Assembly: GCA_022376465.1 (NCBI GenBank) | Contig: JACDTU010000011.1 | Location: 1,054,001 to 1,118,000, forward strand | Length of the DNA stretch: 64,000 bases | DNA from: Cubamyces lactineus | Lineage: Eukaryota; Basidiomycota; Agaricomycetes; Polyporales; Polyporaceae | Direction of reading: 5' to 3' | In this document: piece by piece, positions 33,567-45,400 of the stretch | Position numbering within the stretch: the first letter of the stretch is position 1 | Layout of the letters: every line of letters begins with the position of its first letter | Program-made: the position numbers and the translations under genes | Notes under the pieces: model-generated | Databases searched by the model: none | The model's input: the letters and a program-made list of their open reading frames with translations, nothing else | Told to the model about the DNA's origin: nothing

Positions 33567-34985
33567 ACCTAATATACAGTTTTCCACGCTTTCACCGAGC
33601 ATTCATCATTCATCCTGCATTGTGATGTACCCAATGCCTGGGCAGTGACGCCATGCTTGTCCAAGAATCAAGGGCCACCATATCATCTGTCGCGCTGAAG
33701 CATCTCCCCCAAATTGCGATACGGGACCGTCCACTCCGATGTTCGACCGGAGCATTGTGGAGCCTTCGTGCATATGGCTGATGCTACGATGTGCTGCTGG
33801 ATGAGGTTGCATGTTGCTGAAGTGATGGATGGAGGGAATGCATCGCGCTCGATTCACTCCCATAATCTCGTCTGCATCAAAGCTCAAAAGTAAGGCAGAT
33901 CAGGCGTCTTGTAGGTCCTGCATGTGGTGCCTGGTATTTTGACGGGCGGCAACGAGCGGTGAGATCCAGTCAGGATCTAGCCAGACTCGGATGTCAGAAA
34001 GGGAGGTACATCGTCCACATGTGAGAACATGGCATGCGGTAGTGGCATTGCATAACCGCTGGTGAGTTTTGAAACTTTCGTTGGAAGCTATCGCCTCTCA
34101 ACTTCGGTTTTGGTCTACTGTACATGACGCGGCGACACAAGGGTACAACATCACATAGGAAGTACTGTCATGCTCCAAGTTCTGATGGTGCATGTGAACA
34201 TCGCTAAGTGTTCATGTCCGATGCTCTCAGAAATACTAGACGCGTGTACTACACTCCTATTCAAACAAGTCGGGCGAAGGAATAATCGCGGCTACAAACA
34301 TGCGATGGCCTAGAGTCCGTATACGATTGACTCAAAAGTTGCCGATATACTTGCTGAGACGTACAGGTGCGTGCAATATTGTTCAATGGCATCGTCCTTG
34401 TTATGAGACTGCAAACTTCGTCTTGTCGTCTCATGAACCAGAACATATTGCATAGAACAGGAGGCATATTTGGTACGTTCTCTGTAGCCAACACGGTAAC
34501 ATCTACGCATTGAACCATTGCCACAGCGTACCCATACCATCTTCCCTCATCTTTGCAACGTATCCAATTATGCCCGTGTCAGTCGTAGAGGCGGCCCACC
34601 ATATGTTTCCCATCCGTCCAAATCGGACAGCGCTGCGTGTGCTCAAGCAGTGCTCGCTGTAACAAGAAAGTCCAACTCCGAAGATGATTGCATACCTTTG
34701 GGATTGAGTTCCACTACGTCGTAATTGGACTACACAATTGCGATCCATCGCCGAACGGAACGCACTTTCCATCTTACCCATGTCCTCGTCATCACAAGGT
34801 CAGTCTCGCAGACGAAAAGCCGCCGACTGCCCTTGCTTTGATGGATTGACAACCATCCTCAAGGATCGGTCTCTCGGCGCATTGGTATAAAACATAGGTC
34901 GTACGTCGCCCTTCCACATGACTATACTCCTACATTGCCATCCCATAACACACTTGGCCTCTCACCTACTCTCACTGTCCACATC
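33567..34985 (+). promoter_or_regulatory. Intergenic region with TATA box of alcohol oxidase copy 1
   Basis: About 1.4 kb. No gene is supported. TATAAAA at 34886-34892 lies 94 bases upstream of the alcohol oxidase start, followed by a C/T-rich leader (ctctcacctactctcactgtcc). Open frames near 34261-34781 on minus lack family similarity. Confidence 0.6.
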
Positions 34986-37726
34986 ATGTCTGAGGCTAAC
35001 TACGATATTATCATCGCAGGCGGTGAGGTCTTACCTGGACCATAGTCCTCAGTAATTCTAACATGTCAATGTAGGCGGGACGGCTGGTTGTGTCCTGGCC
35101 GGACGTCTGGCCGCTGCCGACCCTACCCTCACTATCTTGGTCATCGAATCCGGTCCCACGACACGCAACGATCCGATGCACACCCAGCCAGCGCGATACA
35201 TATGCCACCTGCGTCCAGACAGTACGACCGTAAAGTTCCATAGCGGGAAGGAGAGCGCTGCTTTGGGCGGCCGCGCACCTGTGGTACCCTGCGGTCAGTG
35301 CCTGGGCGGCGGTTCGAGCGTGAACTGTATGTCCATTCTAGTTCTGATTAAACTCTGCGATCTAAGTCCTGTGTTGCTCCAGTCGCCATGTATACTCGCG
35401 CGGCCCCATCGGACTACGACGATTGGGCGACGGTGTATGGGAACAAGGGTTGGAGCGCTGCAGAGCTCCTCCCGTTGCTACAGAAGGTCCATGCATCGCG
35501 CGTTTCTCCCGGATGCATTGGTTGAGGTAGTATGCTGATGCTGCGGTGGCCTTTCAACAGTGCGAAACGTACCAGGTACAGCCTCGACGAGCGACGCACG
35601 GATACGCTGGGCCCTTGAAGGTATCCTACGGAGGATTCTACACTGAAACCGCCCAGGAGTTCTTAAGTGTCGCCGCCCAATATGACAAGACGCGCGGGCA
35701 CACTGATGACGTGAATGATTTCTTCGAGTGCAATAAATATGGGGTGAGCTGTCTGTTTATTTATCCTATACATTTACTGGACTGACCCATTGGATCACCA
35801 GAGGTGGCCGAAGTACGTAGTACATCCACCGACGTCTCAGCACAGCCAGAGAATAACAAAACTAGGTGGATCGATGCGGAGACGGGGACCCGCTCAGATG
35901 TCCCGCATCACTACATCTACCCGCAGAGCACCAATGAAAACTTGACGGTTCTCACTGGCTTCCATGTCAAACGGGTAATCTTCAGGTGCGCAGCATACAG
36001 GCCTCGTTCTCCACTGACCAACAATTCTGATATTCCATCGGTAGCGGTACTGTAGCTACCGGTGTTGAGTTTGTCGCTAACAGCCGAATCCGAGACGATG
36101 CCACATCGCAAGTCATCACGGCGAGAGCAAGGCGCATGGTGGTATTGTCTTCTGGCACCCTTGGGTCTCCCATCATCCTCGAGCGCTCCGGGATAGGCTC
36201 CACTGAAGTCCTGAAGAAGATTGGCGTAGGGGAGATCGCGTGTCTGCCAGGGGTGGGCGAGAATTTCCAAGGTGATTGGTTCTACGACAAGACGTGCGCC
36301 GATGGTACCATACTAATGACTATCCATCTACAGACCATCAACTGATAACCCCGCAGTACCTAGCCGCCGACTCTGCGCACACTCTGGACTTCATAGCTGA
36401 GGACGACCAGAAAGAAATCGCTAGTACGTCCCGCAGGACGTTTTGCATTGCAATTCTGACGAGGTTTTTGTTGGGTCTCAGCGTGGACAAAGCAATGGCT
36501 TGAGAATGGGACAGGCCTCTTAGCTTCCAAGTACGTCGCTCTTCATCGCTAGCACCGTGCATACTTAAACGGAACGTAGTGGACTAGACGCTGGTATAAA
36601 GCTTCGCCCGTCGAGAAGTGATTTGGACGCCATCGGGAACAAGTTTCGTCAAAGGTGGCTTGAGCTTTATGCCCCCTCTCCAGACAAACCTGTTCTATGG
36701 ATAGGGGTTATGACATTGTACGTCTCCGATGTGGTCCTAGTCGGAGCCGGCTGGATTCACATGCATTTTCACAGGCTGGCTGGGGAGCGACCTCCGACGC
36801 CTGGCAAGAAGTATTTCTGTATCGGGGCTTACCTCCAGTACCCGTCATCGGTGGGGTACGTACATGCGACGTCGGCAGATGATGTCGAAGCCCCGCTGGA
36901 CTTCCGTCCTGGTTACCTAGACAGGTGAGTAGACCATTCATTGGCGACAAGCTCAAGCCAAGTCTGACATGACATCCTGCTATGTGAACTTGTCCTGGGC
37001 TATTTGTAGCCCGGCGGATATGGCATTGCACAAATGGGCATACAAGCGCACTCGTGAGTTTGCACGGCGTCTGCCGTCGTACCGGGGAGAGCTGGCAATG
37101 CGCCACCCAATCTTCCCTTCCGGGAGCGCAGCTGCGGTGGGCGAGAAGAGCGGACCTGTGCCTGTCCTTGCGCCCGACTTGGAGTATAGTGCCGAAGACG
37201 ATAAGGCGCTGGAAGATTACATCAGACAGACGGTTTCGACATGTTGGCATGGCGTGAGTGGCACATCCACTCATCATCGCTGGCGTTTGGCTCTGACAGA
37301 GCTTGTGCGTTGGCGGCGGCGTAGCTCGGTACGTGCGCCATGAAGAAGCGCGAGGAAGGTGGCGTTGTCGATTCCCGCCTGAATGTCTATGGCGTTGAGG
37401 GCCTCAAAATCGTAGGTGAGCATCCGCCGGAACCGTTCCCCTGATGCTAGGATGTCAGGCCATTATCACCCCGTCGTTGACCTGATGTGAACGCAGACCT
37501 TTCGATATGCCCAGGAAACGTTGCCGCCGTGAGTAATCGACTATGCGCCTTTACCAACAAGAGTCTAGGTCAAAGGCTGCATTGCTGATGCCCGCTTTGC
37601 CTCTAGAATACGTACTCCACTGCCGTCCTTATCGGCGAAAAGGCGGCTATGATCATTGCAGAAGAACTCGGGATACCGATAAGAGACACCGAAGACGCTG
37701 GTGCCATTCTCAAGGCTCGCCTGTGA
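34986..37726 (+). CDS. Alcohol oxidase, GMC family (AA3_3), copy 1
   Basis: Oxidises methanol or short alcohols to aldehyde with release of hydrogen peroxide, using FAD. The start MSEANYDIIIAGG joins over an intron to GTAGCVLAGRLAAAD, the FAD dinucleotide-binding motif, followed by ILVIESG. GGGSSVN and AMYTRAAPSDYDDW are GMC signatures. Early exons are 34986-35022, 35075-35326, 35383-35486, 35561-35743, 35802-35812 (11 nt), 35866-35985, 36045-36271 and 36334-36423. VVLSSGTLGSPIILERSGIG is the second GMC signature. The C-terminal part has LGTCAMKKREEGGVVDSRLN and LSICPGNVAANTYSTA, where His and Asn of the catalytic pair are expected. It ends KARL, a PTS1-like signal, so peroxisomal location is likely. 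No stop interrupts the spliced frame. The residue after the catalytic-region His differs from copy 2 (WHG against WHY). Confidence 0.92.
35802..35812 (+). other. 11-nt microexon in alcohol oxidase copy 1
   Basis: The 11 bases AGGTGGCCGAA lie between an intron ending ggatcaccag and one starting gtacgtagta. They give RWPK joined to WIDAETGTRSD. The paralogue at 39950-39960 has the same exon, with AGGTGGCCAAA. Confidence 0.87.
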
Positions 37727-39083
37727 ACCTGTGTTTATGTACACAGCCATGCACACGTGAGTGCAAGATGGCAGACAATTGCAAGCTGTACAATATACAT
37801 GCCGCGGAAGTGCTATGCTCGCGTCCATCCAGTAGGCTCAACGCTCACGAACCAATACACATCGATACACCGTCTCTGTTTCGGATGCGACAGACCAAAC
37901 TACATGCCATTGGCCGTGAACTCAGACAAGCACACGTACAGGTTATCCTCGCGGGTATAAGCTCTGTTCTTGTCATCTACGTTCAGCAATCATCGCGATG
38001 GGTCGGACCGCGGCAAACAGATTAGACCTCTTCCACCTCACGGATGACGGGTGCGAACGGCTTCATCGGTTATGTTTCGATGCACCCACGAACAACGGGG
38101 TGTGCCCACTCTGGGCCGCCCAAGTCATGTCATCGCAGATGATTTCTTCGGGGCGCGAATCGCCTGGAATCGGCCTGCTTGGTCATCATTCTGTCATACG
38201 ACGTTCGGTTTTTGTAGTGAGTTTGGCGTATCGAGCTCAGGAAGTCTCTGACTATCTCTCAGAACTTCGTACCGCATGCATTGTACGCCTCGCTTCTCGT
38301 TCAATGCTACCGGGCTGCCGATCTGGGCATCCAAAGATATGTCATAGAGCAAATGCGCTGGCAGACTGCATGCCCGGCTGCTCAATATGGATCTAGACGA
38401 ACTGATTGAACACTCAACGGCTACCTGAAATAGCAAGTAAATTCATTCGATCGCGGTCGTGCTTTCTTTATCGCTCAATGCATCCAGCCTCTCAGGGTCA
38501 AGGCTAGCGCTCCTGAGTCTCTCTACATCTATTGTATGAGAACATAGCCGTGGCACTCCTACTGAAACTAGGAGCGGTGCAATCCGCACAACACTAGAAC
38601 ATGCCGCCATCGCCACATACGTCACTCCTTCGCCACAATTGTCAAAGCTACTCGGGGGATAGGTCTTCATCGATAGAACACTCGAATCGGTCATGGTCCG
38701 ATGGTACAAGTCCTCTGCACGTAAAAGTACTTCTCAATCGGGTAAGAAACACTCATGGCATACGTTGACTACCTACGATGCAGTAGGATACGCGACGCTG
38801 ATAATCATCCGAAGTCAATGCGTTCTTCCCCGCCGACTCGGACATTCACAGTCCGTGAGGGCTTCCTTCTAGGTCGACGCAGTAGGAACAAGCCCGAACT
38901 CACGACCTCCGAGGCTGAGTAATAACTTGGGGCGAGCGTCGGTATACCGCTGATTTCACTCACAGTGTAGCATATGACGAGTTCTCAGCTGCGAATCCCT
39001 AGCTATGCTCAGGCTCGCGGTGTATAAGAGATTGACACATTCTTACCCACTGACGTCTCCTCAGTCCCACTCACGAATATACC
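37727..39083 (+). promoter_or_regulatory. Intergenic region with promoter of alcohol oxidase copy 2
   Basis: About 1.36 kb between the tandem copies. TATAAG at 39023-39028 lies about 60 bases upstream of the copy 2 start. Otherwise I see no gene and no obvious third-copy remnant; frames of 132-160 codons lack similarity to anything known. Confidence 0.55.
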
Positions 39084-41883
39084 ATGTCCCAAGCCACGTA
39101 CGACATCATCATTGCAGGCGGTGAGTACTATGACCGTTATCATCCCAGAGTAGAGTCGTCGAAGTTGCCATCATGGTTCTGACATGGCCAACGGACATCC
39201 AGGTGGAACAGCAGGCTGCGTATTGGCCGGACGTCTTGCCGCCGCCGACTCGAACTTGTCTGTCCTAGTCATCGAATCTGGACCGATAACCCGCGACGAT
39301 CCACTCCACACTCAACCAGCGCGATATATGCACCACCTTCGTCCGGGCAGCGCGACTGTGAAGGTGCACCGTGGCAAGGAGAGCGCTGCTTTGAATGGAC
39401 GTTCTCCTCTCGTACCTACCGGACAGTGTCTAGGCGGAGGGTCAAGTGTAAACTGTATGTGTTCTTTTTCAATTACGGCTGAGGCCAGTAAATCTCACTT
39501 TGACGCAATCGTTTCAAAGTCACCATGTATACCCGAGCGTCCGCGTCGGACTACGATGATTGGGTCACAGTCTACGGAAACAAAGGCTGGAGCTCTGCAG
39601 GGCTCCTTCCGCTACTTCGCAAGGTAACAACCGCCCCTCCCATCCGCAACCAGCACGGGCCGGTGACGTGCCATGCTGCTGACATAGATCTCACCCATCT
39701 GCTAGTGCGAGACATATCAGGCACGGCCTGGAAACGAGACGCACGGGTATTCTGGGCCCCTGAAGGTATCTTACGGTGGATACTATTCGGAGGTCGGTCA
39801 GGAATTTTTGAACGTTGCCGCTCAGTACGACAAGACTCGCGAGCACACTGAAGACGTGAACACTCTCTATGAATGCAACAAGTATGGAGTAAGTGTTCTT
39901 CTTGTATCCAGACGCCTCTTATATCGAATGAACCGTTGTGTCTTGTCAGAGGTGGCCAAAGTGAGTGTGCCATGACCCATCGTTTCGCGTTTGACTGTGG
40001 ACTCACATGGAACAAGGTGGATCGATGCGAGAACGGGTACACGCTCAGATGTTCCACATCAGTATATCTATCCTGGGCAGAGTTCCAACACGAACCTGGT
40101 AATCTTGACCGGCTATCATGTCAAGAAAGTTACCTTCAGGTACGCAGTACGACGAGCTAACGCTGAAGCTGTTGCTGACGCCTTCTCGGAAGTGGAATTG
40201 TAGCTAGCGGTGTCGAGTACGTTCCGAACAGTCGAGTTCGAGACGAAGGTGGATCGCAGGTCTTCACGGCGAAGGCACGCCGGTTGGTGGTATTGTCTGC
40301 TGGTACCTTCGGGTCCCCGGCCATTCTGGAGCGCTCCGGCATAGGCTCACCCGACGTCTTGAACAAGATTGGCGTTAAGCAGATTGCCTGTTTGCCAGGT
40401 GTGGGGGAGAACTTTCAAGGTAACTCAGCTTTTGGTCAATCGTGCGACAGGTCTCTCATGGATTATTTACAGACCACCAGCTAATTCTTCCACCATACAT
40501 CGCCGCCGATTCCGTCCATACTCTTGATTTCATCCTTGAAGACGACCAGCAAGAGATCGCCGGTATGCCATCTTTACTAAACCCCATCCTGTGTGTTCCG
40601 CATTCTCACGGTCGGCTCGCCGTGCTCAGCCTGGACGAAGCAATGGCTTGCGAACGGAACGGGTCTACTGGCTACGAAGTACGTTGCCGCTCCTCGTCTC
40701 GACTGTCTTCGTACAGTACTCACGGAACGCAGTGGTTTAGAGGCTGGCATCAAGCTGCGCCCATCGAGACAAGACCTAGACATTATCGGGGACGCTTTCC
40801 GCAAGAGATGGCTCGAGTTCTTTGCCCCTTTCCCGGATAAACCTGTCCTGTGGATGGGAGTGATGTCTTTGTATGTCCTCGATTTCGTACCGTTCCAAGT
40901 GGGCTCGTTCTTCATGCGACATTCTAGGTTGGCTGGTGAGCGACCTCCGACGCCCGGAAAGAAGTACTTCAGTGTTGGATGGTATCTCCAACACCCGTCA
41001 TCGGCGGGATACGTGCATGCGACGTCAGCAGACGATGTTGATGCACCGCTGGACTTCCATCCTGGGTATCTAGACAGGTGAGTGGCTGTCAGGTATCTGC
41101 AGAACATCCCAAATGAACCAGATGCGCATGAACCTGTTCACTACTACAGCCCGGCGGACATGGCCTTGCACAAGTGGGCATACAAGCGCACCCGTGAGTT
41201 TGCACGGCGTCTGCCGTCGTACCGGGGAGAACTACCAATACGCCACCCAGCATTCCCCTCCGGGAGTGCAGTTGCGGTAGGCGAACGGAGTGGGCCTGTG
41301 CCCATCCTCGAACCCGACTTGGTATATAGTGCCGAAGACGACGAGGCTCTGGAGGATTACATCAGGCAGACGGTTTCGACATCTTGGCACTACGTAAGTT
41401 ACACCCCCACCGCCGTCTCTGCCGCGTTCGACTCTGACAGCAGCACTTGGACATTGATGGCGTAGCTCGGGACATGTGCCATGAAGAGACGCGAGGAAGG
41501 TGGTGTTGTCGATTCCCGGCTGAACGTACACGGCGTTGAGAAGCTCAAGATCGCGGGTGAGCATGCTGCGCCGGAACTGCCAGAATCGAAACTAACCATC
41601 CGTTGACATCCGGCGTTGGTTCGAATGGCGAGCGCAGACCTCTCAATCTGTCCGGGAAACGTCGCCGCTGTACGTGATCATTAACGGCGTCTCTGCTAAC
41701 TGGGACGGGTCTAAGTTGATGGTTATACGTGCTACTGACGCCTGTACATCCTGCCGCCAGAACACGTACTCAACCGCGGTTCTAATCGGCGAGAAGGCTG
41801 CCGTGATCATTGCGGAGGAGCTGGGAATACCGATGGGAGATGCGTCGGACGCCACCGGACCCATTCTCAAGGCTCGTCTTTGA
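39084..41883 (+). CDS. Alcohol oxidase, GMC family (AA3_3), copy 2
   Basis: Tandem paralogue of the gene 1.4 kb upstream, with the same domain order. The start is MSQATYDIIIAGG; the FAD motif continues GTAGCVLAGRLAAADSNLSV. The first five exons (39084-39120, 39203-39454, 39520-39623, 39706-39888, 39950-39960) have exactly the lengths of copy 1 (37, 252, 104, 183, 11). Later blocks are RTGTRSDVPHQYIYPGQ, VVLSAGTFGSPAILERSGIG, LACLPGVGENFQ-type, LAGERPPTPGKKYFSVGWYL and SWHYLGTCAMKRREEGGVV. The terminal exon carries NTYSTAVLIGEKAAVIIAEELG and ends KARL, PTS1-like. No disabling change is seen. Copies are alike at most positions but differ enough for an old duplication. Likely peroxisomal methanol or alcohol oxidase giving hydrogen peroxide. 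Confidence 0.92.
39950..39960 (+). other. 11-nt microexon in alcohol oxidase copy 2
   Basis: AGGTGGCCAAA lies between an intron ending gtcttgtcag and one starting gtgagtgtgc. Same length, phase and encoded residues (RWPK) as the copy 1 microexon. Confidence 0.87.
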
Positions 41884-42451
41884 ACCGTACCTTGGCGGTG
41901 GGTAGAGAGCCTGAGGGGATCAGAGTCTGAAGTCTCTTGGCTGTGGGTCCTTCAACGGCACCTACTGCGTGTAAAATCAAGCAATGTATAGTAAGAGTGC
42001 ACGCGTCACGATTTGTGCGAGTTGCGTCCTAAGTCACCATGCCAGCGGGGTTTGCATGTCGCAGGTGCGGCCCCGACCTGTGATACTGAAAATTCCTCCA
42101 ACGTATCAAGCACCCAAGCATCACGATGACAGTGTTGATGTATGGTATCAATTATATTAACTTCCACAATGCGCTACTAAACTGTGTACGACAGGCCCAA
42201 GTGAGATGAGTTCGTAATAAGACGAGGCGACATCGTAAAAGTGTCATCAGGTGCCAGTGCGGAAGACGGATGGGGAGGGAGGAGCAAGGTCAGGTATTAC
42301 GATGACAATAGGCATACATATGCGCGTGAAAGGCAGGGCGCGCCCACCTATAGGCGTGGGCGGCCGGTGTGATGGCCGTCTGGTGAATATCTAAGGGACG
42401 ACGAGGTAGGTAGGTGGATGAGGGGAGGGGGAGACAACGAGCAGGGTCCGT
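41884..42451. other. Convergent 3' intergenic region
   Basis: Between the alcohol oxidase copy 2 stop (plus) and the ABC transporter stop (minus). No gene is supported. Confidence 0.55.
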
Positions 42452-45400
42452 CTACTTCTTGCTGAGTGCTTGGAGCTGGACGTATTCGTAGTAGCCGCCC
42501 TTGAGAGCGAGCAGCTCGTCGTGGGTGCCGGCTTCCGCGACAGCACCGTCTTTGATGAAGTAACTGAGAGATAGGAGGAAGGTTAGTGTCTATGACGACT
42601 GTACAGAGAACAGAAGAGCACGTACATGCAGTCCGCGTTCTGGATCGTGGACAACCGATGCGCGATAGCGATCGTGGTACGACCCTTGGCAGCCTGGTCC
42701 AGCGCCTCTTGCACGACCTTTTCTGAGTTCGAGTCCAGTGCGGACGTCGCCTCGTCGAGCAGGAGCACCTTGGGGTTACGAAGCAGAGCACGAGCAATAG
42801 CGATACGTTCTGTACGAAAAGCATCAGCACCCGTGTAGAGTATGTACATGCAAGTGAGGTATACGCACGCTTCTGACCACCGGACAGCTGGGAACCCTTG
42901 CCACCGACTTCAGTCTCGAAGCCACTACAAAAACAGTGTCAATAACCGCTACGGCAAATTCAGACGGGATGACGTACTCAGGCAGAGAGTTGATGAAGTC
43001 GAGGATGTTCGCGTTACGGCAAGCCGCCTCGATCTCTTCCTGGGTGACCTCCTCTCTAGGCTTGGTGGCACCCAGCAAGATGTTGAAGCGGATGGTACCA
43101 GCGTACAGAGTCGGCTCCTGAGACACCAGTGCGATGTGCTTGCGGTATTCCGAGACGTTGTACTTCGTGATGGGCTGCTCGTCGAGCTGTAGGTAGTAGA
43201 TAGTCAGCAAACAGTTTCGCCTCCCGTGCATTGGGAGTACTCACGTAGACAGTACCGGCGAGAGGGTCATAGAACCGCTCAATAAGCTGAATGGTCGTAC
43301 TCTTACCGCAACCACTAGCACCAACAAGCGCGACGTAGGTGCCGGGCTCGACGGTGAGGTTCAGATCGCGCAGGACGCGGACACCGGGGCGAGTGGGGTA
43401 ACGGAAGTGCACGTTCTCGAAGCGGATGCGACCCTGGACGTTCTGCGGGATCTCACCCTCGGGCGACTCGGCGTCGATCTCAGGCATGGAGTCGAGCAGC
43501 TTGATGACGTCCGACGCCGCGCTTTTCGCGGACGAGATATCGGGCACGAACGAGAAGACGTTGCCTGCTTGGATGGCAGAGAACGTGGTGCTCTATAGCG
43601 CGAGCAACTAGGTCAATTGACTGGACTTCGTTGGTTTATTAAGATGACGTACCATGAGACCGATGAAGAACTGGAAGGTGGAGCGCTTCATATCCGCGAC
43701 GAGACGAGAGCCGTACCAGAAGACGAGGGCAATCACCCAGAACGTCATCGACTGCGAGAGCGAGAAAATGCCGTTGCTGTAGATCGCAGTCCTGTTCGAG
43801 CGGCGGAGCGGCTCCTCGAGAGATTCGCTGTACAGCCTGCAGCAGTCGTCCTCGCGGGTAAGGGAGGCGACGGTACGGATGGCGCCAGCAGCCTCGCAAG
43901 CGAGCTGTGCAGACGCTTCGTGAGCCTTCTTGTTCTGCTGATCCTTGAGCACGACGACACGCTGCGAAATCTGGTCAGTATCTTTCTCATGAAATGTAGG
44001 ACCTCCAAACTTACCAGGCGGATGTAACCGGCGGAGACGAGGACGGGCGTGCAGGCAATACCGACAAGACCGAGCTGCCAGTTGAACGAGAGACCGAGGA
44101 TGGAGCCAATGATGAGGGTCGAGACACTCTGCACGATAGCACCAAGGGTGATACCCGCGAGACCGTTGATCTTCTGCGGGTTGTCGCTGAGCGTCGAAGT
44201 CAGGTTACCGGTGTTGTTCTCGTCCCTGTCAAAGAACTCGATGTCCTGGCGGAGGATCGCGCGGAAGCTGAGCGAGCGGAGCTTGGACGTGAGCTCGGCC
44301 GCGGAGCTCGCGAAGAGGTAGTTCTGGAAGCCGACGGCGACCATGGACAGGATCGCGATGATGAAGAACCAGAGCGCGTTCCGATCGCCATCATGTCTCC
44401 GCTGGTCATTGTGGGTGTCCGAGAAGCCGTTGATACCCTTCGAGAAGATGATACCGTAGCACGGGTACGTAGCACCGTTCGCAACGGCAGCGATTGCACC
44501 GAAGAGGTACTGTTTCCAGACACCGCGGTTGATGTAGCCCATGCGCTTGAAGATGTAGAACAGAGAGTAGTCGTCCTTCTTCTCTTCAGCCTCGTTCTGC
44601 TTGCGCTGCTCGAGGATCTCGCTCGCAAGGGAGCGGCCGGACTTCTGGCGCTGGAGGGGGACCTCTTCGGCGGCTTGCCTCTCGATCTCCTTCTCGTCCT
44701 CGCCCGATGCGGCCGTGTCGCTGTCATCATCCTGGGTGACACCCTTCTCGCGCGCGTCCCTGAGCTTCTGCGCGGCCACGAGGCGAGCGTAGGGGCCGTT
44801 CTCATCGCGAAGAAGCTCATCGTGTGTACCAGACTCCAGGATGACACCGTTGCCCATGACGTAAATACAGTCCGCGTCCTTGATCGTGGACAGACGGTGC
44901 GCAATGGTGATGGTCGTGCGGCCGTGAGCAGCCTTGTCGAGCGCGTTCTGTACAACTCCCTCGCTCTGTGTGTCGAGAGCGGAGGTAGCCTCGTCGAGCA
45001 AGAGAATGCGGGGGTCCGAGACGATAGCACGGGCGATGGCAATACGCTGCTTTTGACCACCGGAAAGGAGGAAACCGCGCTCGCCGACCATGGTCTCGTA
45101 GCCAAGAGGGAGCTTGGAAATGAAGCCGTCCGCGTTGGCCTTGATACAAGCCTCCTTGATGAGCTTGAATTTCTCTTCCTCGGGCGCGTTCTCGTACGGC
45201 GTGCCGATGAGACCATGCGCAACGTTGCCCTTGATAGTAGTGGCAAAGAGAGTAGGCTCCTGGGAGACAAGACCAATCTGTGACCGGAGCCACTTGACAT
45301 TGAGCTCCTTGACGTCAATACCGTCCAGCTTGACAACACCACTGAGCGGGTCATAGAAACGCTCGACGAGGGAGATAACGGTAGATTTGCCAGAACCCGA

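Noticed and set aside
44393..45283. 296-codon plus frame inside the ABC transporter
   Set aside because: Antisense shadow of the NBD1-linker-TMD2 exon on minus.
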